A DNA stretch of 64,000 nucleotides from Photobacterium galatheae (GTDB lineage: Bacteria; Pseudomonadota; Gammaproteobacteria; Enterobacterales; Vibrionaceae): assembly GCF_000695255.1 (NCBI RefSeq), contig NZ_JMIB01000037.1:20074-84073 (forward strand). The letters are read 5' to 3'. The notes beneath the pieces are model-generated. The model searched no databases. It was not told where the DNA came from and worked only from the letters and a program-made list of their open reading frames with translations. Position numbers and translations under genes: made by a program. This document shows, in pieces, positions 1 to 11,125 of this stretch. Position 1 is the stretch's first letter. Every line of letters starts with the position of its first letter.

Positions 1-133
1 GTTCAAGCTGGGAAATTTCTTTGTCCAGATCGACCGAAGCTGACTTGTCGCGATGCGACACGTCACGCAATGCTTCAATTTTTGCTTCTAATTCGGCAAT
101 CGGTTGTTCAAAATCCAGGAAGTTCAGGCTCAT
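1..133 (-). CDS. accA: Acetyl-CoA carboxylase carboxyltransferase subunit alpha (N-terminal part, cut by window edge)
   Basis: Only the first 44 or so codons are inside the window. The translation begins [18 protein letters not shown], which is nearly identical to the start of enterobacterial AccA. AccA is half of the carboxyltransferase that moves CO2 from carboxybiotin to acetyl-CoA, giving malonyl-CoA for fatty acid synthesis in the cytoplasm. It lies 57 bp downstream of dnaE on the same strand, the classic dnaE-accA order. The gene continues beyond base 1. Confidence 0.93.
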   Translation of the reverse strand, partial: MSLNFLDFEQPIAELEAKIEALRDVSHRDKSASVDLDKEISQLE

Positions 134-190
134 ACGACTTGTAATCCTTTGTCCATGTTAAGCGACCTGCCAACACAGGTGCCGGACGCA

Positions 191-3100
191 TTAATTAAAC
201 TCAAATTCGACTTGCTGCTCGCCCAATAGCACTTTGAGATCAGTGATGAGCTCATCATTCGGCGTAATCCGCCACTCCGTGCCCAGGGTAAGTTTAGCGC
301 GCGCATTCGAACGCTGATAATAAATATTCACCGGAACAGTACCTGCCCGGTGTGGTTCCAGCGCTTTGCTGAAACGCTCAAAAAATGTGTGATCAATTTG
401 CCTTTCTGTCAGCGAGATGGCAAGACCTCGCAGATGCTTTTCTCGAGCTTCTGAGATATCAAGGACTTCACGTGCGGACATTTTAAGGCCGCCATTAAAA
501 TCATCAAAGCTGACCTGTCCGGAAACGACCAGAATACGGTCTTTTTCAATCAAATCGAGATATCGATCCAAAGCCTCGGAGAACAGCATGACCTCCATCC
601 GGCCCGATCGGTCATCCAGTGTCAGTACGCCAATGCGTGTGCCACGTTTGGTTGTCATCACCCGGGCCGCAATCACCAGCCCGGCGACTGTCACCACTTT
701 ATCCCGCCCCGTCGGATGGGCATCTTTCAGCCGCCAGGTCACATAATGCTTCAGTTCACGAACATAGCTGTTAATCGGGTGCCCCGTCAGATACAGTCCC
801 AGCGTATCCCGCTCTCCTTCCAGCCAGATTTTCTCTGGCCATTCAGGAATATTGGCATAGGCTTTTTCAACTTCTTCCGGTGCGGCCGTCAGAACGCCAA
901 ACATGTCGGCCTGACCAAAAGCTTCCGCCTGATGGTGCTGACCTGCCGCTTTCAGGGCATCATCCAGCGTGGCCATCATGGCCGCACGGTTCGGCCCCAA
1001 ACGATCCATCGCACCGGCTTTGATCAACCGCTCCAGTACCCGTTTGTTCACCTTTTTGGTGTCGATTCGGGCACAGAAATCAAACAGATCTTTAAAATGT
1101 CCGTCTTTTTCACGCGCTGCAATGATGTTTTCAATCGGGCCTTCACCTACGCCCTTGATGGCACCGATGCCATAAACGATGGCTCCTTCTTCATCCACTG
1201 TGAATCGGTACAGCCCTTTATTCACATCCGGAGGCAACATCTTCAGGTTCATACGCTGGCATTCTTCAACCAGTCCAACCACTTTGTCGGTATTGTCCAT
1301 ATCGGCGGTCATCACCGCCGCCATGAACTCTGCCGGAAAGTGCGCTTTCAGCCACAGGGTCTGGTACGAAACCAAGGCATAGGCGGCTGAGTGCGATTTA
1401 TTGAAGCCATATCCGGCGAATTTTTCCACCAGATCGAAGATCTTCATCGCCAGTTCGCCGTCGACGCCGTTGTTCACCGAGCCTTCTTCAAACGTGGCCC
1501 GCTGTTTGGCCATCTCCTCAGGCTTTTTCTTACCCATCGCCCGTCGCAACAGGTCAGCACCACCCAGGCTGTAACCTGCCAGCACCTGCGCAATCTGCAT
1601 GACCTGTTCCTGATACAGGATGATGCCGTAGGTCGGTTCCAGAATCTCCTTCAGCGATTCATGCTGATAGGTTGCATCCGGGTAAGAGATTTCTTCACGC
1701 CCGTGTTTCCGGTCGATGAAGTTATCTACCATGCCCGATTGCAGCGGTCCCGGACGGAACAGAGCCACCAGTGCAATCATGTCCTCGAAACAGTCCGGTT
1801 GCAGACGTTTGATCAGATCTTTCATCCCGCGGGATTCGAGCTGGAATACTGCAGTCGATTCCGAGCGCTGCAACATGGCAAAAGACTTCGCATCGTCCAT
1901 CGGGATCGCTGCGATATTCACCGGCGGTTTGCCCAGCTTTTCCAGACGCGGGTTGATCATCCCCAGCGCCCAGTCAATGATGGTCAGTGTCCGCAGCCCC
2001 AGGAAGTCAAACTTCACCAGACCTGCGGTTTCCACGTCGTTCTTATCAAACTGAGTCACCGGATGGTGACCTTCCGAATCACAATACAGTGGTGCAAAGT
2101 CGGTAATCGTGGTCGGTGAAATCACCACGCCACCCGCGTGCTTACCGGCGTTTCGGGTTACCCCTTCCAGCACCCGGCACATATCAATCAGTTCTTTGAC
2201 TTCTTCGTCCGACTCATAGACTTCTCCGAGCTGTGGTTCGGCATCAAAAGCCTTCGCCAGCGTCATACCCGGTTCAGCCGGCACCAGTTTGGAAATCCGG
2301 TCGACAAAACCATACGGATGACCCAGCACCCGGCCCACGTCACGAATCACAGCTTTCGCAGCCATGGTTCCGAAGGTAATGATCTGAGAGACCGCATCCC
2401 GGCCATACATTTCGGCCACGTGATCAATCACCTGATCCCGCTTGTCCATACAGAAATCGATATCGAAGTCGGGCATGGACACCCGTTCCGGGTTCAGGAA
2501 TCGTTCGAACAGCAGGTCAAATGCCAGCGGGTCCAGATCGGTGATATCCAGTGCATAGGCCACCAGTGAGCCAGCACCCGACCCCCGTCCCGGCCCCACC
2601 GGCACGCCGTTCTCTTTCGACCACTGGATAAATTCCATCACGATCAGGAAGTAACCGGGGAACCCCATCTGGTTGATCACTTCCAGTTCAATGTCCAGAC
2701 GCTCGTCGTACTCAGGGCGGCGCTGCTGACGGACTTCTTCATCCGGGAACAGAAATTCAAGACGTCGCTCCAAACCTTCCTTGGATTTCAGAACCAGGAA
2801 GTCTTCCGTCGTCATATCTCCGGTCGGGAAGTTTGGCAGGAAGTATTCACCGAGACGTACTGTCACATTACAGCGCTTGGCAATCTCAACGGAGTTTTCG
2901 AGTGCTTCCGGGATGTCGGCAAAAAGCGCGCACATCTCTTCTTCACTGCGCAGATATTGCTGAGCACTGTAGTTTTTCGGGCGGCGGGGATCGACCAGCG
3001 TAAAACCGTCATGGATACAGACCCGGATTTCATGGGCGTCAAACTGCTCCGGACTGATAAAGCGCACATCATTGGTAGCCACCACAGGCAACTCCGCCTC

Positions 3101-3670
3101 TGCGGCCAGCTCAACTGCAAAATGCAGATAAGCTTCCTCATCCGGACGGCCAGTTCGCACCAGCTCCAGATAATAACAATCGGGAAAATGGGTTTTGTAG
3201 AAAGTGACACAGCGTTCAACAGCAGCTTTATTGCCTTTGAGCAACGCCTGACCGAGATCACCGCCCTTCCCACCAGACAACAGGATCAGTCCTTGCTTGT
3301 GCTCAATCAGCCAGTCACGGTCAATCACCGGCATATGCTGAACATGACCACGCTGATAAGCCTTCGAAATCAGCAGGGTCAGGTTTTTATACCCATCATT
3401 ATCAGCAGCAAGAATGGTCAGATCCGTCAGATCATCGCCATTTTCATCGCAACGCACTTTAAAATCAGCACCGATGATCGGCTTGATTCCGGCACCGTGC
3501 GCCGCAAAGTAGAACTTCACCAGACCACAAAGGTTCGTGAAATCTGTCAGGGCCATTGCTGGCATCCCCAACTCGGCGACTTTTTTGACCAGTGGCGGGA
3601 CCTTACTCAGGCCATCGACCATTGAAAAGTCACTGTGGATGCGCAGGTGTATAAAGCGTGGTTCTGCCAT
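191..3670 (-). CDS. dnaE: DNA polymerase III subunit alpha
   Basis: Replicative polymerase catalytic subunit, 1159 aa (E. coli 1160). The N-terminal PHP domain starts with [15 protein letters not shown]. The polymerase active-site motif PDFDIDF lies near residue 400, carrying the two metal-binding aspartates, and the [16 protein letters not shown] segment comes just before it. The sliding-clamp binding motif QADMFG is present about 230 residues from the C terminus, followed by an OB-fold region. It sits between rnhB and accA, as in most gammaproteobacteria. A hairpin separates it from rnhB, so it may have some independent transcription. Confidence 0.98.
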   Translation of the reverse strand: MAEPRFIHLRIHSDFSMVDGLSKVPPLVKKVAELGMPAMALTDFTNLCGLVKFYFAAHGAGIKPIIGADFKVRCDENGDDLTDLTILAADNDGYKNLTLLISKAYQRGHVQHMPVIDRDWLIEHKQGLILLSGGKGGDLGQALLKGNKAAVERCVTFYKTHFPDCYYLELVRTGRPDEEAYLHFAVELAAEAELPVVATNDVRFISPEQFDAHEIRVCIHDGFTLVDPRRPKNYSAQQYLRSEEEMCALFADIPEALENSVEIAKRCNVTVRLGEYFLPNFPTGDMTTEDFLVLKSKEGLERRLEFLFPDEEVRQQRRPEYDERLDIELEVINQMGFPGYFLIVMEFIQWSKENGVPVGPGRGSGAGSLVAYALDITDLDPLAFDLLFERFLNPERVSMPDFDIDFCMDKRDQVIDHVAEMYGRDAVSQIITFGTMAAKAVIRDVGRVLGHPYGFVDRISKLVPAEPGMTLAKAFDAEPQLGEVYESDEEVKELIDMCRVLEGVTRNAGKHAGGVVISPTTITDFAPLYCDSEGHHPVTQFDKNDVETAGLVKFDFLGLRTLTIIDWALGMINPRLEKLGKPPVNIAAIPMDDAKSFAMLQRSESTAVFQLESRGMKDLIKRLQPDCFEDMIALVALFRPGPLQSGMVDNFIDRKHGREEISYPDATYQHESLKEILEPTYGIILYQEQVMQIAQVLAGYSLGGADLLRRAMGKKKPEEMAKQRATFEEGSVNNGVDGELAMKIFDLVEKFAGYGFNKSHSAAYALVSYQTLWLKAHFPAEFMAAVMTADMDNTDKVVGLVEECQRMNLKMLPPDVNKGLYRFTVDEEGAIVYGIGAIKGVGEGPIENIIAAREKDGHFKDLFDFCARIDTKKVNKRVLERLIKAGAMDRLGPNRAAMMATLDDALKAAGQHHQAEAFGQADMFGVLTAAPEEVEKAYANIPEWPEKIWLEGERDTLGLYLTGHPINSYVRELKHYVTWRLKDAHPTGRDKVVTVAGLVIAARVMTTKRGTRIGVLTLDDRSGRMEVMLFSEALDRYLDLIEKDRILVVSGQVSFDDFNGGLKMSAREVLDISEAREKHLRGLAISLTERQIDHTFFERFSKALEPHRAGTVPVNIYYQRSNARAKLTLGTEWRITPNDELITDLKVLLGEQQVEFEFN

Positions 3671-3718
3671 GATGATGTCGTCAATTCAGCCGTTAAGACA
3701 CAAACAGAGGTTGAGTCT

Positions 3719-3752
3719 AAAATGATTTCCCGGCAACGCAAGTACCGGGAAA
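3719..3752 (-). terminator. Possible intrinsic terminator after rnhB
   Basis: Directly after the rnhB stop codon there is an 8-bp perfect stem, TTTCCCGG / CCGGGAAA, with an 11-nt loop. On the minus strand it is followed by TCATTTT. The stem is GC-rich but the T-run is short, so it may be only a partial terminator between rnhB and dnaE. Confidence 0.5.
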
Positions 3753-3755
3753 CTG

Positions 3756-4361
3756 TTACTTCAAATTTTGTGCAATTCGCTCTCGAACTGGCTTAAAACT
3801 TTTCCGGTGCTCATCAATCGCACCGAATTCTTCCAGTGCTGCAAAATGCGCTTTGGTCGGATAGCCTTTATGCTGTGCAAACCCATAAGCAGGAAAACGG
3901 GCATCCAGCTCAACCATTTCCTGATCTCGGGTCACTTTTGCCAAAATCGACGCGGCGCTGATTTCGGCCACTCGCAAATCGCCTTTCACCACCGCCTGAG
4001 CCGGCATCGGCAACTGAGGCACCCGATTGCCATCGATCAACACAAAATCGGGCTGAACGGAGAGTCCTGCAACCGCACGCTGCATGGCAACCATAGTCGC
4101 CTGTAAAATATTCAGCTCATCAATTTCAGCCGGCTCGCAGCGGCCCAGTGACCAACTCAAGGCTTTTTCTTTGATTTCATCAAACAAAGCCAGGCGCTTT
4201 TTCTCGCTGAGCTTCTTAGAATCCGTTAATCCTTCAATCGGATTGGCCGGATCCAGAATCACTGCTGCGGTGACTACCGCGCCCACTAATGGGCCTCGGC
4301 CGACTTCATCGACCCCGGCAATCAATTGAGCATCCGGGTAAACAAAAGGTTCGTATTGCAT
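3756..4361 (-). CDS. rnhB: Ribonuclease HII
   Basis: 201 aa. Removes RNA from RNA-DNA hybrids and single ribonucleotides misincorporated in DNA. The family signature [16 protein letters not shown] lies near residues 15-30 and supplies the catalytic Asp-Glu pair. Further conserved blocks are [12 protein letters not shown] and a DG segment in VLIDGNRVP. It follows lpxB by about 50 bp on the same strand, the usual lpxB-rnhB-dnaE order. Confidence 0.97.
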   Translation of the reverse strand: MQYEPFVYPDAQLIAGVDEVGRGPLVGAVVTAAVILDPANPIEGLTDSKKLSEKKRLALFDEIKEKALSWSLGRCEPAEIDELNILQATMVAMQRAVAGLSVQPDFVLIDGNRVPQLPMPAQAVVKGDLRVAEISAASILAKVTRDQEMVELDARFPAYGFAQHKGYPTKAHFAALEEFGAIDEHRKSFKPVRERIAQNLK

Positions 4362-4410
4362 GATTGGTTCACTCTGGCCGGAATACAGACAACTCCGGCC
4401 GTGATTTAAC

Positions 4411-5550
4411 TTATTTTCCGATTAGCGTCAGCACCGCATTGGCGGCCTGCTTATCGGCGTCACAACGGATCAACTGATGCAGACGGGTAAATTCAGCCAT
4501 CAGCGCGGTGTTCTCAGAAGCCAGACTTTGCTCAACCGCAGCAGCCAGCTTTTCCGGAACACAGTCTTCCTGCAGGAGTTCAGGCACCAGTTCGCGATCC
4601 GCCAGAATATTCGGTAAAGAAACATACTTGGTTTTCAGCATCCGCTTAGCAAGCCAGGCCGTCAGGGGCTTCACTTTATAGCCAACCACCATTGGACGCT
4701 TCACCAGCATACATTCGAGCGCAACCGTGCCCGAAGCCAGCAATACCGTATCCGAAGCGGTCATCACATCCCGTGCGGTATCATCCACCAGCACAAAATC
4801 CAGCTCAGGTGCCGTGGCTTTCCAGGCCTGCTCAAACTGTTCGCGACGCTTCTGATTGACCAGTGCCACGACAAATCCCAGCTCTGGATACTTCGCCTTT
4901 AAAATCTGGCAGGTCTGAATAAAAGGCTCAGCCAATAAGCTCATCTCGCCGCCCCGGCTGCCAGGCAACACGGCCAACCAGCGTTTTTCAGGGTCCAGCC
5001 CCAGCTTTTGTTGTGCAGCAACTTTGTCGGTTTCCAGCGGGATCGCATCCGCCATCGTATGGCCGATAAACTCACAAGGCACGTTAAATTGATCGTAAAA
5101 CGCTTTTTCAAACGGCAGAAAAGCCAGCACCAGGTGCGTTGCCGCTTCAATCTTAAAAATACGCTTTTGCCGCCAGGCCCACACAGACGGACTGACGTAA
5201 TGGACCGTTTTGATACCCTGCTGCTTGAGATCTTTTTCAAGACGCAGGTTAAAATCTGGCGCATCAATCCCCACGAAAACATCCGGCGGATTGTCGGTGA
5301 AGTATTTCACCAGCTCGGCTTTGACATGAAACAGGCGAGGTAATCGACCAATCACTTCGACGATCCCCATAACGGCCAGTTCTTCCATGTCGAACAATGC
5401 TTCACAGCCTAACGCCTGCATACGCGGCCCCGCGACACCGACAAATTCAGCATCCGGATAGCGCGCTCTGACCGCCTCGATAAAGCCGGCCCCTAAAATA
5501 TCGCCGGAGATCTCCCCGGCGACTATTCCTATGCGAAGTGGTTTCGTCAT
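4411..5550 (-). CDS. lpxB: Lipid-A-disaccharide synthase
   Basis: 379 aa (E. coli 382). Inner-membrane-associated GT19 glycosyltransferase that joins 2,3-diacyl-GlcN-1-phosphate (lipid X) and UDP-diacylglucosamine to form the lipid A disaccharide. The N terminus [17 protein letters not shown] is the typical LpxB opening, with [11 protein letters not shown] and LPGSRGGEM further along. One base separates its start from the lpxA stop, so the two are probably translationally coupled. Confidence 0.97.
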   Translation of the reverse strand: MTKPLRIGIVAGEISGDILGAGFIEAVRARYPDAEFVGVAGPRMQALGCEALFDMEELAVMGIVEVIGRLPRLFHVKAELVKYFTDNPPDVFVGIDAPDFNLRLEKDLKQQGIKTVHYVSPSVWAWRQKRIFKIEAATHLVLAFLPFEKAFYDQFNVPCEFIGHTMADAIPLETDKVAAQQKLGLDPEKRWLAVLPGSRGGEMSLLAEPFIQTCQILKAKYPELGFVVALVNQKRREQFEQAWKATAPELDFVLVDDTARDVMTASDTVLLASGTVALECMLVKRPMVVGYKVKPLTAWLAKRMLKTKYVSLPNILADRELVPELLQEDCVPEKLAAAVEQSLASENTALMAEFTRLHQLIRCDADKQAANAVLTLIGK

Positions 5551-5551
5551 A

Positions 5552-6340
5552 TCAGCGAATAATTCCGCGTGTGGTGTGATTCAGCATGTCGAGGAACAAG
5601 CCAACCGATGGCCAGTCTTTCGCCATTTCTTCCAGTACGGGTTTCACTTCAGCCTGAGTTTTACCCGAGCGGTAAATCTCTTTATAAGCACGACGAAGCG
5701 CATGCAGTTCCGGCTTTTCAAAACCATTGCGCTGCAAGCCGACAATATTCAGGCCAAACGGCGTGGCGTGGTTCCCCTGCGCCAGCACGTAAGGTGGAAC
5801 ATCCTGCACCACGGCAGAACAGCCACCGACATAGCTGTAAGCACCCACTGTACAGAATGGGTGAATGGCCGACAATGCCATCACGCCCGCGTGATCGCCG
5901 ACAGTCACGTGACCACCCAAAATTGAGTTGTTGCCAATGTGGGTGTGGTCACCGATCACGACGTCGTGTGCAACATGTGCATTCACACACAGCAGGTTAT
6001 CGTTGCCGACAATGGTCACACCTTTGTCCTGCACCGTCCCCCGATGGATTTGCACACTTTCGCGAATCACGTTGCGGTCGCCGATTTCCACACGGGTCGG
6101 CTCACCGTTGTATTTCTTGTCCTGACACTCTTCACCAATGATGGCATAAGGAAAAATTCGGTTATCCTTGCCGATGGTCGTCGGGCCTTTAATCACAACA
6201 TGCGACATAATTTCGTTGCCGTCGCCGATTTCTACATCTTTCGCGATGTAAGTAAATGGGCCTACGGTGACGTTGGCACCGATTTTCACACCATCTTCGA
6301 TCACCGCCGATGGATGGATCTGTGCTGTTTCGTGAATCAT
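5552..6340 (-). CDS. lpxA: Acyl-ACP--UDP-N-acetylglucosamine O-acyltransferase
   Basis: First enzyme of lipid A synthesis, a trimeric left-handed beta-helix acyltransferase. I start it at [11 protein letters not shown] rather than at an in-frame codon 21 bp upstream. This gives 262 aa, exactly the E. coli length, and makes the ATG overlap the fabZ stop as ATGA. Hexapeptide repeats fill the first two thirds. The catalytic His lies in NAHVAHD near residue 125. The C-terminal helical part contains YRSGKT. Confidence 0.97.
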   Translation of the reverse strand: MIHETAQIHPSAVIEDGVKIGANVTVGPFTYIAKDVEIGDGNEIMSHVVIKGPTTIGKDNRIFPYAIIGEECQDKKYNGEPTRVEIGDRNVIRESVQIHRGTVQDKGVTIVGNDNLLCVNAHVAHDVVIGDHTHIGNNSILGGHVTVGDHAGVMALSAIHPFCTVGAYSYVGGCSAVVQDVPPYVLAQGNHATPFGLNIVGLQRNGFEKPELHALRRAYKEIYRSGKTQAEVKPVLEEMAKDWPSVGLFLDMLNHTTRGIIR

Positions 6341-6792
6341 GAAAACTCTCGTCTTGCGCATTTCAGCTCAGCAGAACAAACGACATCGCCGTCTACTTTC
6401 GCCACACCATTAAACATAGCGATGCCACGGCGTTCTTTCAGGAATTCGACTTCAATGACCAATTGATCGCCAGGGCCAACCGGTTTACGGAATTTGGCAT
6501 TGTCGATACTGGCAAAGTAGTACAGTTCGTTTTCAGCAGGTGCACCGAACGTTTTAAACGCCAGCAGACCGGTTGCCTGCGCCATCGCTTCCAGAATCAG
6601 TACGCCCGGAAATACCGGCATTTTCGGAAAGTGGCCGGTAAATTGCGGCTCATTCACAGACACATTTTTAATTGCCGTCAGGGTCTTGCCTTCTTCATAG
6701 TTCACCACTTTGTCAACCATCAGGAATGGGTAACGGTGTGGAAGAAGTGCTTGGATTTCGGTGATATTCAGCGTTTTGTTCTCGCTAGTCAA
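6337..6792 (-). CDS. fabZ: 3-hydroxyacyl-[acyl-carrier-protein] dehydratase FabZ
   Basis: 151 aa hot-dog-fold dehydratase of type II fatty acid synthesis. It converts 3-hydroxyacyl-ACP to trans-2-enoyl-ACP. The active-site His and Glu lie in [20 protein letters not shown], and [14 protein letters not shown] is the typical N-terminal segment. The start codon is TTG (TTG ACT AGC), preceded by AGGAA about 8 nt upstream. No in-frame ATG fits better. The stop overlaps the lpxA start. Confidence 0.96.
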   Translation of the reverse strand: MTSENKTLNITEIQALLPHRYPFLMVDKVVNYEEGKTLTAIKNVSVNEPQFTGHFPKMPVFPGVLILEAMAQATGLLAFKTFGAPAENELYYFASIDNAKFRKPVGPGDQLVIEVEFLKERRGIAMFNGVAKVDGDVVCSAELKCARREFS

Positions 6793-6832
6793 AACTGCAT
6801 TCCTGTCTAAAAAAGTGAATCAGGCGCCGGAT

Positions 6833-6871
6833 AAAATATAAAACGGCCTACGTAACACAATGACGCAGGCC
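6833..6871 (-). terminator. Terminator-like hairpin between lpxD and fabZ
   Basis: On the minus strand GGCCTGCGT and ACGTAGGCC pair over 9 positions (one G-U) with a 9-nt loop. They are followed by GTTTTATATTTTAT. It lies in the 107-bp gap after lpxD and before fabZ. If it works it would partly uncouple fabZ-lpxA-lpxB from lpxD transcription. Confidence 0.5.
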
Positions 6872-6899
6872 TGGCTCACGGCGCAGAAATAAAAATAAA

Positions 6900-7928
6900 T
6901 TACTGAGCGTCTTTTTCGAGTTTTTTCTCTAAAGATTTCAGACGCTTATTCATTTCTTCAATTTTCAGAACCCGTGCCGCAGTTTTGCGCCACTCCCGGT
7001 TCGTCTGAAGCGGAATCCCTGATGAATAAACACCTGGCTCAGTAATAGGTCGCATCACCATGGCCATGCCTGTGACGGTCACACCATCGGTAATTTCCAT
7101 GTGGCCATTAAATACGCTGGCACCACCAATAAAGCAGTGTTTACCCACTTTCAGGCTGCCTGCCATCACCGTTGCGCCAGCAACAGCGGTATTTTCACCA
7201 ATTGAAACGTTATGGGCAATCTGGCACTGGTTATCAATAATCACACCATCTGCAATGAGGGTATCTTCCAGCGCACCGCGATCAATCGTGGTACACGCAC
7301 CGATCTCAACCCGGTCGCCAATTCGCACAGAACCCAACTGAGGAATTTTTTCCCAGCGGCCTTTATCATTCGCATAGCCAAAGCCATCCGAGCCAATCAC
7401 TGCACCCGACTGCACCAGGCAATGGTCACCCATCACTACATTATGGTAGATGCTGACGTTCGCCCACAGTTTTGTCCCCTGACCAATTCGGGCATTTTTG
7501 CCGACAAAACAGCCAGGGCCGATCTGAACGTGATCACCCAGCACCACGCCGGATTCAATCACAGCGTTATGACCGACAGCAACGCCTTCACCCAGCACGG
7601 CATCTGGTGCGATATAGGCTGAAGGGGCAATGTCAGTCGCGCTGGCCGGTGTGCTGTCCAGCATTTGCGCTACTTTGGCATACGCCAGATAAGGGTCTTT
7701 GACAATCAAGGCGTTACCGTTGAAAAATTCAGCGTCAACGTCTTTTAAAATAACTGCAGTTGCCGAACATTCGTTCAGATGCTGGCGATATTTACTGCTG
7801 GAAAGGAAAGTGATCTGGCCGGGACCGGCCTGACCCAGTCCTGCGATTGCTGTGACTTCGGCAGCCGCGTCACCACGCAGCTCCGCACCTAATTTCTCTG
7901 CTAATGCAGCAAGCGTCAATGCAGCCAT
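6900..7928 (-). CDS. lpxD: UDP-3-O-(3-hydroxyacyl)glucosamine N-acyltransferase
   Basis: 342 aa (E. coli 341). Third enzyme of the lipid A pathway, transferring a hydroxyacyl chain from ACP to the 2-amino group. An N-terminal uridine-binding domain (to about residue 100) is followed by a long run of hexapeptide repeats. The catalytic His is in [13 protein letters not shown]. The C terminus is a charged helix, [17 protein letters not shown]. It starts at ATG behind AAGGT. A 214-bp gap with its own candidate promoter separates it from skp. Confidence 0.97.
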   Translation of the reverse strand: MAALTLAALAEKLGAELRGDAAAEVTAIAGLGQAGPGQITFLSSSKYRQHLNECSATAVILKDVDAEFFNGNALIVKDPYLAYAKVAQMLDSTPASATDIAPSAYIAPDAVLGEGVAVGHNAVIESGVVLGDHVQIGPGCFVGKNARIGQGTKLWANVSIYHNVVMGDHCLVQSGAVIGSDGFGYANDKGRWEKIPQLGSVRIGDRVEIGACTTIDRGALEDTLIADGVIIDNQCQIAHNVSIGENTAVAGATVMAGSLKVGKHCFIGGASVFNGHMEITDGVTVTGMAMVMRPITEPGVYSSGIPLQTNREWRKTAARVLKIEEMNKRLKSLEKKLEKDAQ

Positions 7929-7969
7929 TGGTTACCTTAATAATTCATCGTTTTTATAGCACTGCGCAT

Positions 7970-7998
7970 TATTATCTGTGGTCGGCAATACAATGCAA
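7970..7998 (-). promoter_or_regulatory. Candidate sigma-70 promoter for lpxD
   Basis: On the minus strand TTGCAT (7998-7993) and ATAATA (7975-7970) are spaced by 17 bp, about 40 bp upstream of the lpxD ATG. The assignment is from pattern only. A TGAACAATGTTCA near-palindrome lies at 8026-8038, upstream of it. Confidence 0.4.
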
Positions 7999-8082
7999 AG
8001 GATAAGCGCAGGAACGTCTACAATTTGAACAATGTTCACATAATACTGTCATTTTTCGTTACGGCAGACCCTACCAGCTAAC

Positions 8083-8111
8083 GCGCCAGCAAGCCCTGAG
8101 CCTGCTGGCGC
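8083..8111. repeat. Inverted repeat in the skp-lpxD gap
   Basis: Perfect 9-bp arms GCGCCAGCA / TGCTGGCGC with an 11-nt loop, starting about 30 bp past the skp stop. There is no T-run on either side, so this is either a hairpin at the 3' end of the skp mRNA or a Rho-dependent/RNase stop rather than a standard intrinsic terminator. Confidence 0.55.
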
Positions 8112-8142
8112 ACCGATACACAACTACCGAAGAAACGATCGC

Positions 8143-8652
8143 TTATTTCACCGCCGACAATACTTTTGCAGACAGATCATCTTTCGGGTTTGCAAACAGG
8201 ACAGCCTGACCGTCGACAACCATGTCGTATCCTTCACGTTTGGCCACTTCCTGAATGGCTGTACGCAACTTCATCGCCAGCTTCTGTTGTTCTTCAGCAC
8301 CACGACGCGCCTGATCTTCCTGCAGAGCCCGCGCTTTTTGCTTAAACTGCCCGTCCAGCGATTGCAGTTCTGTCTGCAGCTTAGACTTGTCATTAGCACT
8401 CATCAACTGACCATCACGTTTCAGTTTATCCAGCTTGGTTTTGATGTTGGTTTCCAGTGTGCGCAGTTCAGTCACCCGCCCCTGAAATTCGTTACGCAGT
8501 TTATCTTTCACGTTGTAACGCTGGACCAGTTGTGCCATAGCCTGATTCGTGGCGACATAACCCACCTTCTCTGCGGCAACCGCAGCTTGGGCATACATTG
8601 AAGATGACAAGACGGCCAGGCTGAGTCCGGCTGCTTTAATCCACTGTTTCAA
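8143..8652 (-). CDS. skp: Periplasmic chaperone Skp/OmpH
   Basis: 169 aa. Trimeric periplasmic holdase that keeps unfolded outer-membrane proteins soluble on their way to BamA. I start it at TTG (TTG AAA CAG TGG), with AAGGAG placed about 7 nt upstream. Longer in-frame readings run into bamA and are not plausible. Residues 1-24 are a signal peptide (KQWIKAAGLSLAVLSSS, cleaved around AQAAVA-AEKVGYV). The centre is a long charged coiled-coil. It follows bamA by 19 bp and precedes lpxD, the conserved order. Confidence 0.93.
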   Translation of the reverse strand: MKQWIKAAGLSLAVLSSSMYAQAAVAAEKVGYVATNQAMAQLVQRYNVKDKLRNEFQGRVTELRTLETNIKTKLDKLKRDGQLMSANDKSKLQTELQSLDGQFKQKARALQEDQARRGAEEQQKLAMKLRTAIQEVAKREGYDMVVDGQAVLFANPKDDLSAKVLSAVK

Positions 8653-8671
8653 AGGCTCTCTCCTTAAAGGG

Positions 8672-11089
8672 TTAGAATGTGCGTCCAATGGTGAAGGTGA
8701 AGAATTCCTCATCATCGCCATCGTATTTCTTAATTGGTCTCGCGACGGAGAAGACCAGAGGTCCCATCGGCGACATCCATTGCAGTGCTGCGCCATATGA
8801 GGCACGGATCAGGAATGGATCTGAATAGTCATACAGATAAGCTCCATCCTCACCAGTTAAGTCATATTCGGTGTCCCAGACGTTACCGGCATCCACGAAT
8901 AAACTAGTCCGGATCTGATTCCTGACTTCATCTGACGCAAAAGGTGTCGGAACAATCAGCTCCACACTCGCCAGAGCCACGGCATTACCACCTGCGGCAT
9001 CATCCGACCCCGTCGCACAGTTGTTGTTTCCGCTGATACTGCCGCCGGTGTCACAACCGCCTACATACACCGCTTTCGGGCCGACAGTATTGGAGCGGAA
9101 ACCACGCAGGGTTGAGAAACCACCCGCGTAGAAGTTTTCATAAAACGGTAGCAACTGATCGCTGCCATTTTCTGTGGTGCCGTAACCATTACCATAGCCC
9201 AGGCGGCCGCGAAGCAACAAGGTAAAGTCCTGTTTCTCAGTCAGCGGGTAATATTGACGAACATCATACTGCGCCTTGAAATACTGAGCATCAGAGCCCG
9301 GGACTGTCATCCGGAAAGTCGCACGCTGATGGTTACCGGCCGTTGGGAAGAAACCACGGTTGAGGTTGTTCCGGGTCCAGGAAACAGACCAGTCAAAATC
9401 ATCCAGCTCAATCGAGGTATTGGCTTGATCGAAGTCGTGAATCCGCTTGAATTTTTCGATCTGATAATACTCTTCAGTATTAGAGATCTTGTTATGGTCG
9501 TAGCCAACGCCAAATTCAAAGAAGTTCAGCTCATCATACGGGAAACCCCAGGTCAGGCTGGCACCATAACTTTGGTTGGTATAGTCCGAAATGTTGGCAT
9601 CAGACGCTTCAAACTCGTTGTAATAAATCTTACCGCCCAGGCTGATCCCATCCAGCGTGAAGTATGGATCCCGATACTCCATGCTGACGTTCTTCTGATA
9701 GTCGTTCATCATCGCACTGATGCCGAAACGATTTCCCGTCCCCAGAAAGTTATCCTGCTGGATCCCGGCCTGGAAAGACACACCAGATTCCGTACCATAG
9801 CCAATACCAAAGTTGATGTTACCGGCATTGGCTTCTTTCACTTTGTAATTCACATCAACCTGATCGTCCGTGCCTGGAACCCGCACCGTCTGAACATCCA
9901 CGTTTTCAAAGAAACCCGTCCGACTCAAACGCTCCTTTCCGCGTTCAACAGACTTGGAGTTCAGCCAACTGCCTTCCATTTGACGCATTTCACGGCGCAG
10001 AACTTCGTCTTTGGTTGAGGTATTGCCGGTGAAAGAGATGTTGCGAACATAGATTCGTTTGCCAGGCTCAACATTGACTAAGAGCGATACCTGCTGATTT
10101 TCATCGTCAAATTCAGGAATCGTCTTCACCTGTGGATAGGCATAGCCTAATTCACCCAAACGGCGTTTAATCGATTCTTCCAGTGCCGTTACTTTGGCAC
10201 CGTTATAAATATCACCGTCTTTGAAAGTCACCAAGCCAGCCAACTCGCCCGGTTCGCCAACCAGATTTCCGCGGAATTTCACGCCCTTCACTTTATATTG
10301 CTGACCTTCATCAATATTCAGTGTGATATAGACGCCCTTCTTATCCGGCGAAATAGAAACATGGGTCGATTGCAGCTTGTATTTCAGATAACCGTTGTTC
10401 AGGTACTGTGAGCGCAGCGTCTCCAGATCACCGGCCAGAACTTGCTTCTGATACTTTTCATCCGCCAGAAAGTTCCACCAGGGAACATCCGCCTGAAGGT
10501 TAAATTTGTCACGCAGTTCTTCGTCCGAGAAAACACGGTTTCCGATGAAGTTAATTTGCTGAATTTTGGCAGAAACACCTTCAGTAAACACAAATTTCAG
10601 ATCGGCACGGTTCCGTGGCAACGGCGTTACGACCGCTTTCACGCTGGCATTATATTTCCCTACGCTGTAGTAGAAATCTTCCAGCCCCTTTTCAATTTTG
10701 CTCAGGGTTGTCCGATCCAGCGCTTCACCAACCCGGATTTTCGAAGCATTCAGGTTTTCCTGAAGCTGTTCATCCTTGATCGCCTTATTGCCCGAGAATG
10801 TAATACTGGCAATGGTCGGACGTTCGACAACTTTCACGACCAAGGCATTGTTATCCCGGTAGACCTGGATATCCTCAAAGTTACCCGAGGCAAAAAGTGC
10901 CTGAATCATATCCGCGACATCACGCTCGTCTACCGTGTCGCCGACTCTGACCGGCGTCTTCAGCAACGCAGCCCCCAGAGCCACGCGCTGTAACCCCTCA
11001 AAGCGGATATCGCCCACCACAAATTCTTCCGCATGTGCCACACTGCTTCCAAGCAAGAGGGACGCGACTAACAGTTTCTTCATCGCCAT
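8672..11089 (-). CDS. bamA: Outer membrane protein assembly factor BamA
   Basis: 805 aa. Central beta-barrel of the BAM complex. A signal peptide ([20 protein letters not shown]) is followed by five POTRA domains to about residue 420, then a 16-strand barrel. The barrel has the conserved loop-6 segment [14 protein letters not shown] and a terminal aromatic signature ending FTIGRTF. An extracellular loop near residue 690 is rich in Gly, Asn and Ala and has two cysteines, which may form a disulfide. It lies between rseP and skp as in other Proteobacteria. Confidence 0.97.
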   Translation of the reverse strand: MAMKKLLVASLLLGSSVAHAEEFVVGDIRFEGLQRVALGAALLKTPVRVGDTVDERDVADMIQALFASGNFEDIQVYRDNNALVVKVVERPTIASITFSGNKAIKDEQLQENLNASKIRVGEALDRTTLSKIEKGLEDFYYSVGKYNASVKAVVTPLPRNRADLKFVFTEGVSAKIQQINFIGNRVFSDEELRDKFNLQADVPWWNFLADEKYQKQVLAGDLETLRSQYLNNGYLKYKLQSTHVSISPDKKGVYITLNIDEGQQYKVKGVKFRGNLVGEPGELAGLVTFKDGDIYNGAKVTALEESIKRRLGELGYAYPQVKTIPEFDDENQQVSLLVNVEPGKRIYVRNISFTGNTSTKDEVLRREMRQMEGSWLNSKSVERGKERLSRTGFFENVDVQTVRVPGTDDQVDVNYKVKEANAGNINFGIGYGTESGVSFQAGIQQDNFLGTGNRFGISAMMNDYQKNVSMEYRDPYFTLDGISLGGKIYYNEFEASDANISDYTNQSYGASLTWGFPYDELNFFEFGVGYDHNKISNTEEYYQIEKFKRIHDFDQANTSIELDDFDWSVSWTRNNLNRGFFPTAGNHQRATFRMTVPGSDAQYFKAQYDVRQYYPLTEKQDFTLLLRGRLGYGNGYGTTENGSDQLLPFYENFYAGGFSTLRGFRSNTVGPKAVYVGGCDTGGSISGNNNCATGSDDAAGGNAVALASVELIVPTPFASDEVRNQIRTSLFVDAGNVWDTEYDLTGEDGAYLYDYSDPFLIRASYGAALQWMSPMGPLVFSVARPIKKYDGDDEEFFTFTIGRTF

Positions 11090-11125
11090 TACTGTTCTGA
11101 TTATTCCTTGCTAAAAACGCACTTA

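Noticed and set aside
8653..8805. Longer N terminus for Skp
   Set aside because: It would overlap bamA by about 130 bp and place a signal peptide internally; the TTG start has a strong ribosome site.
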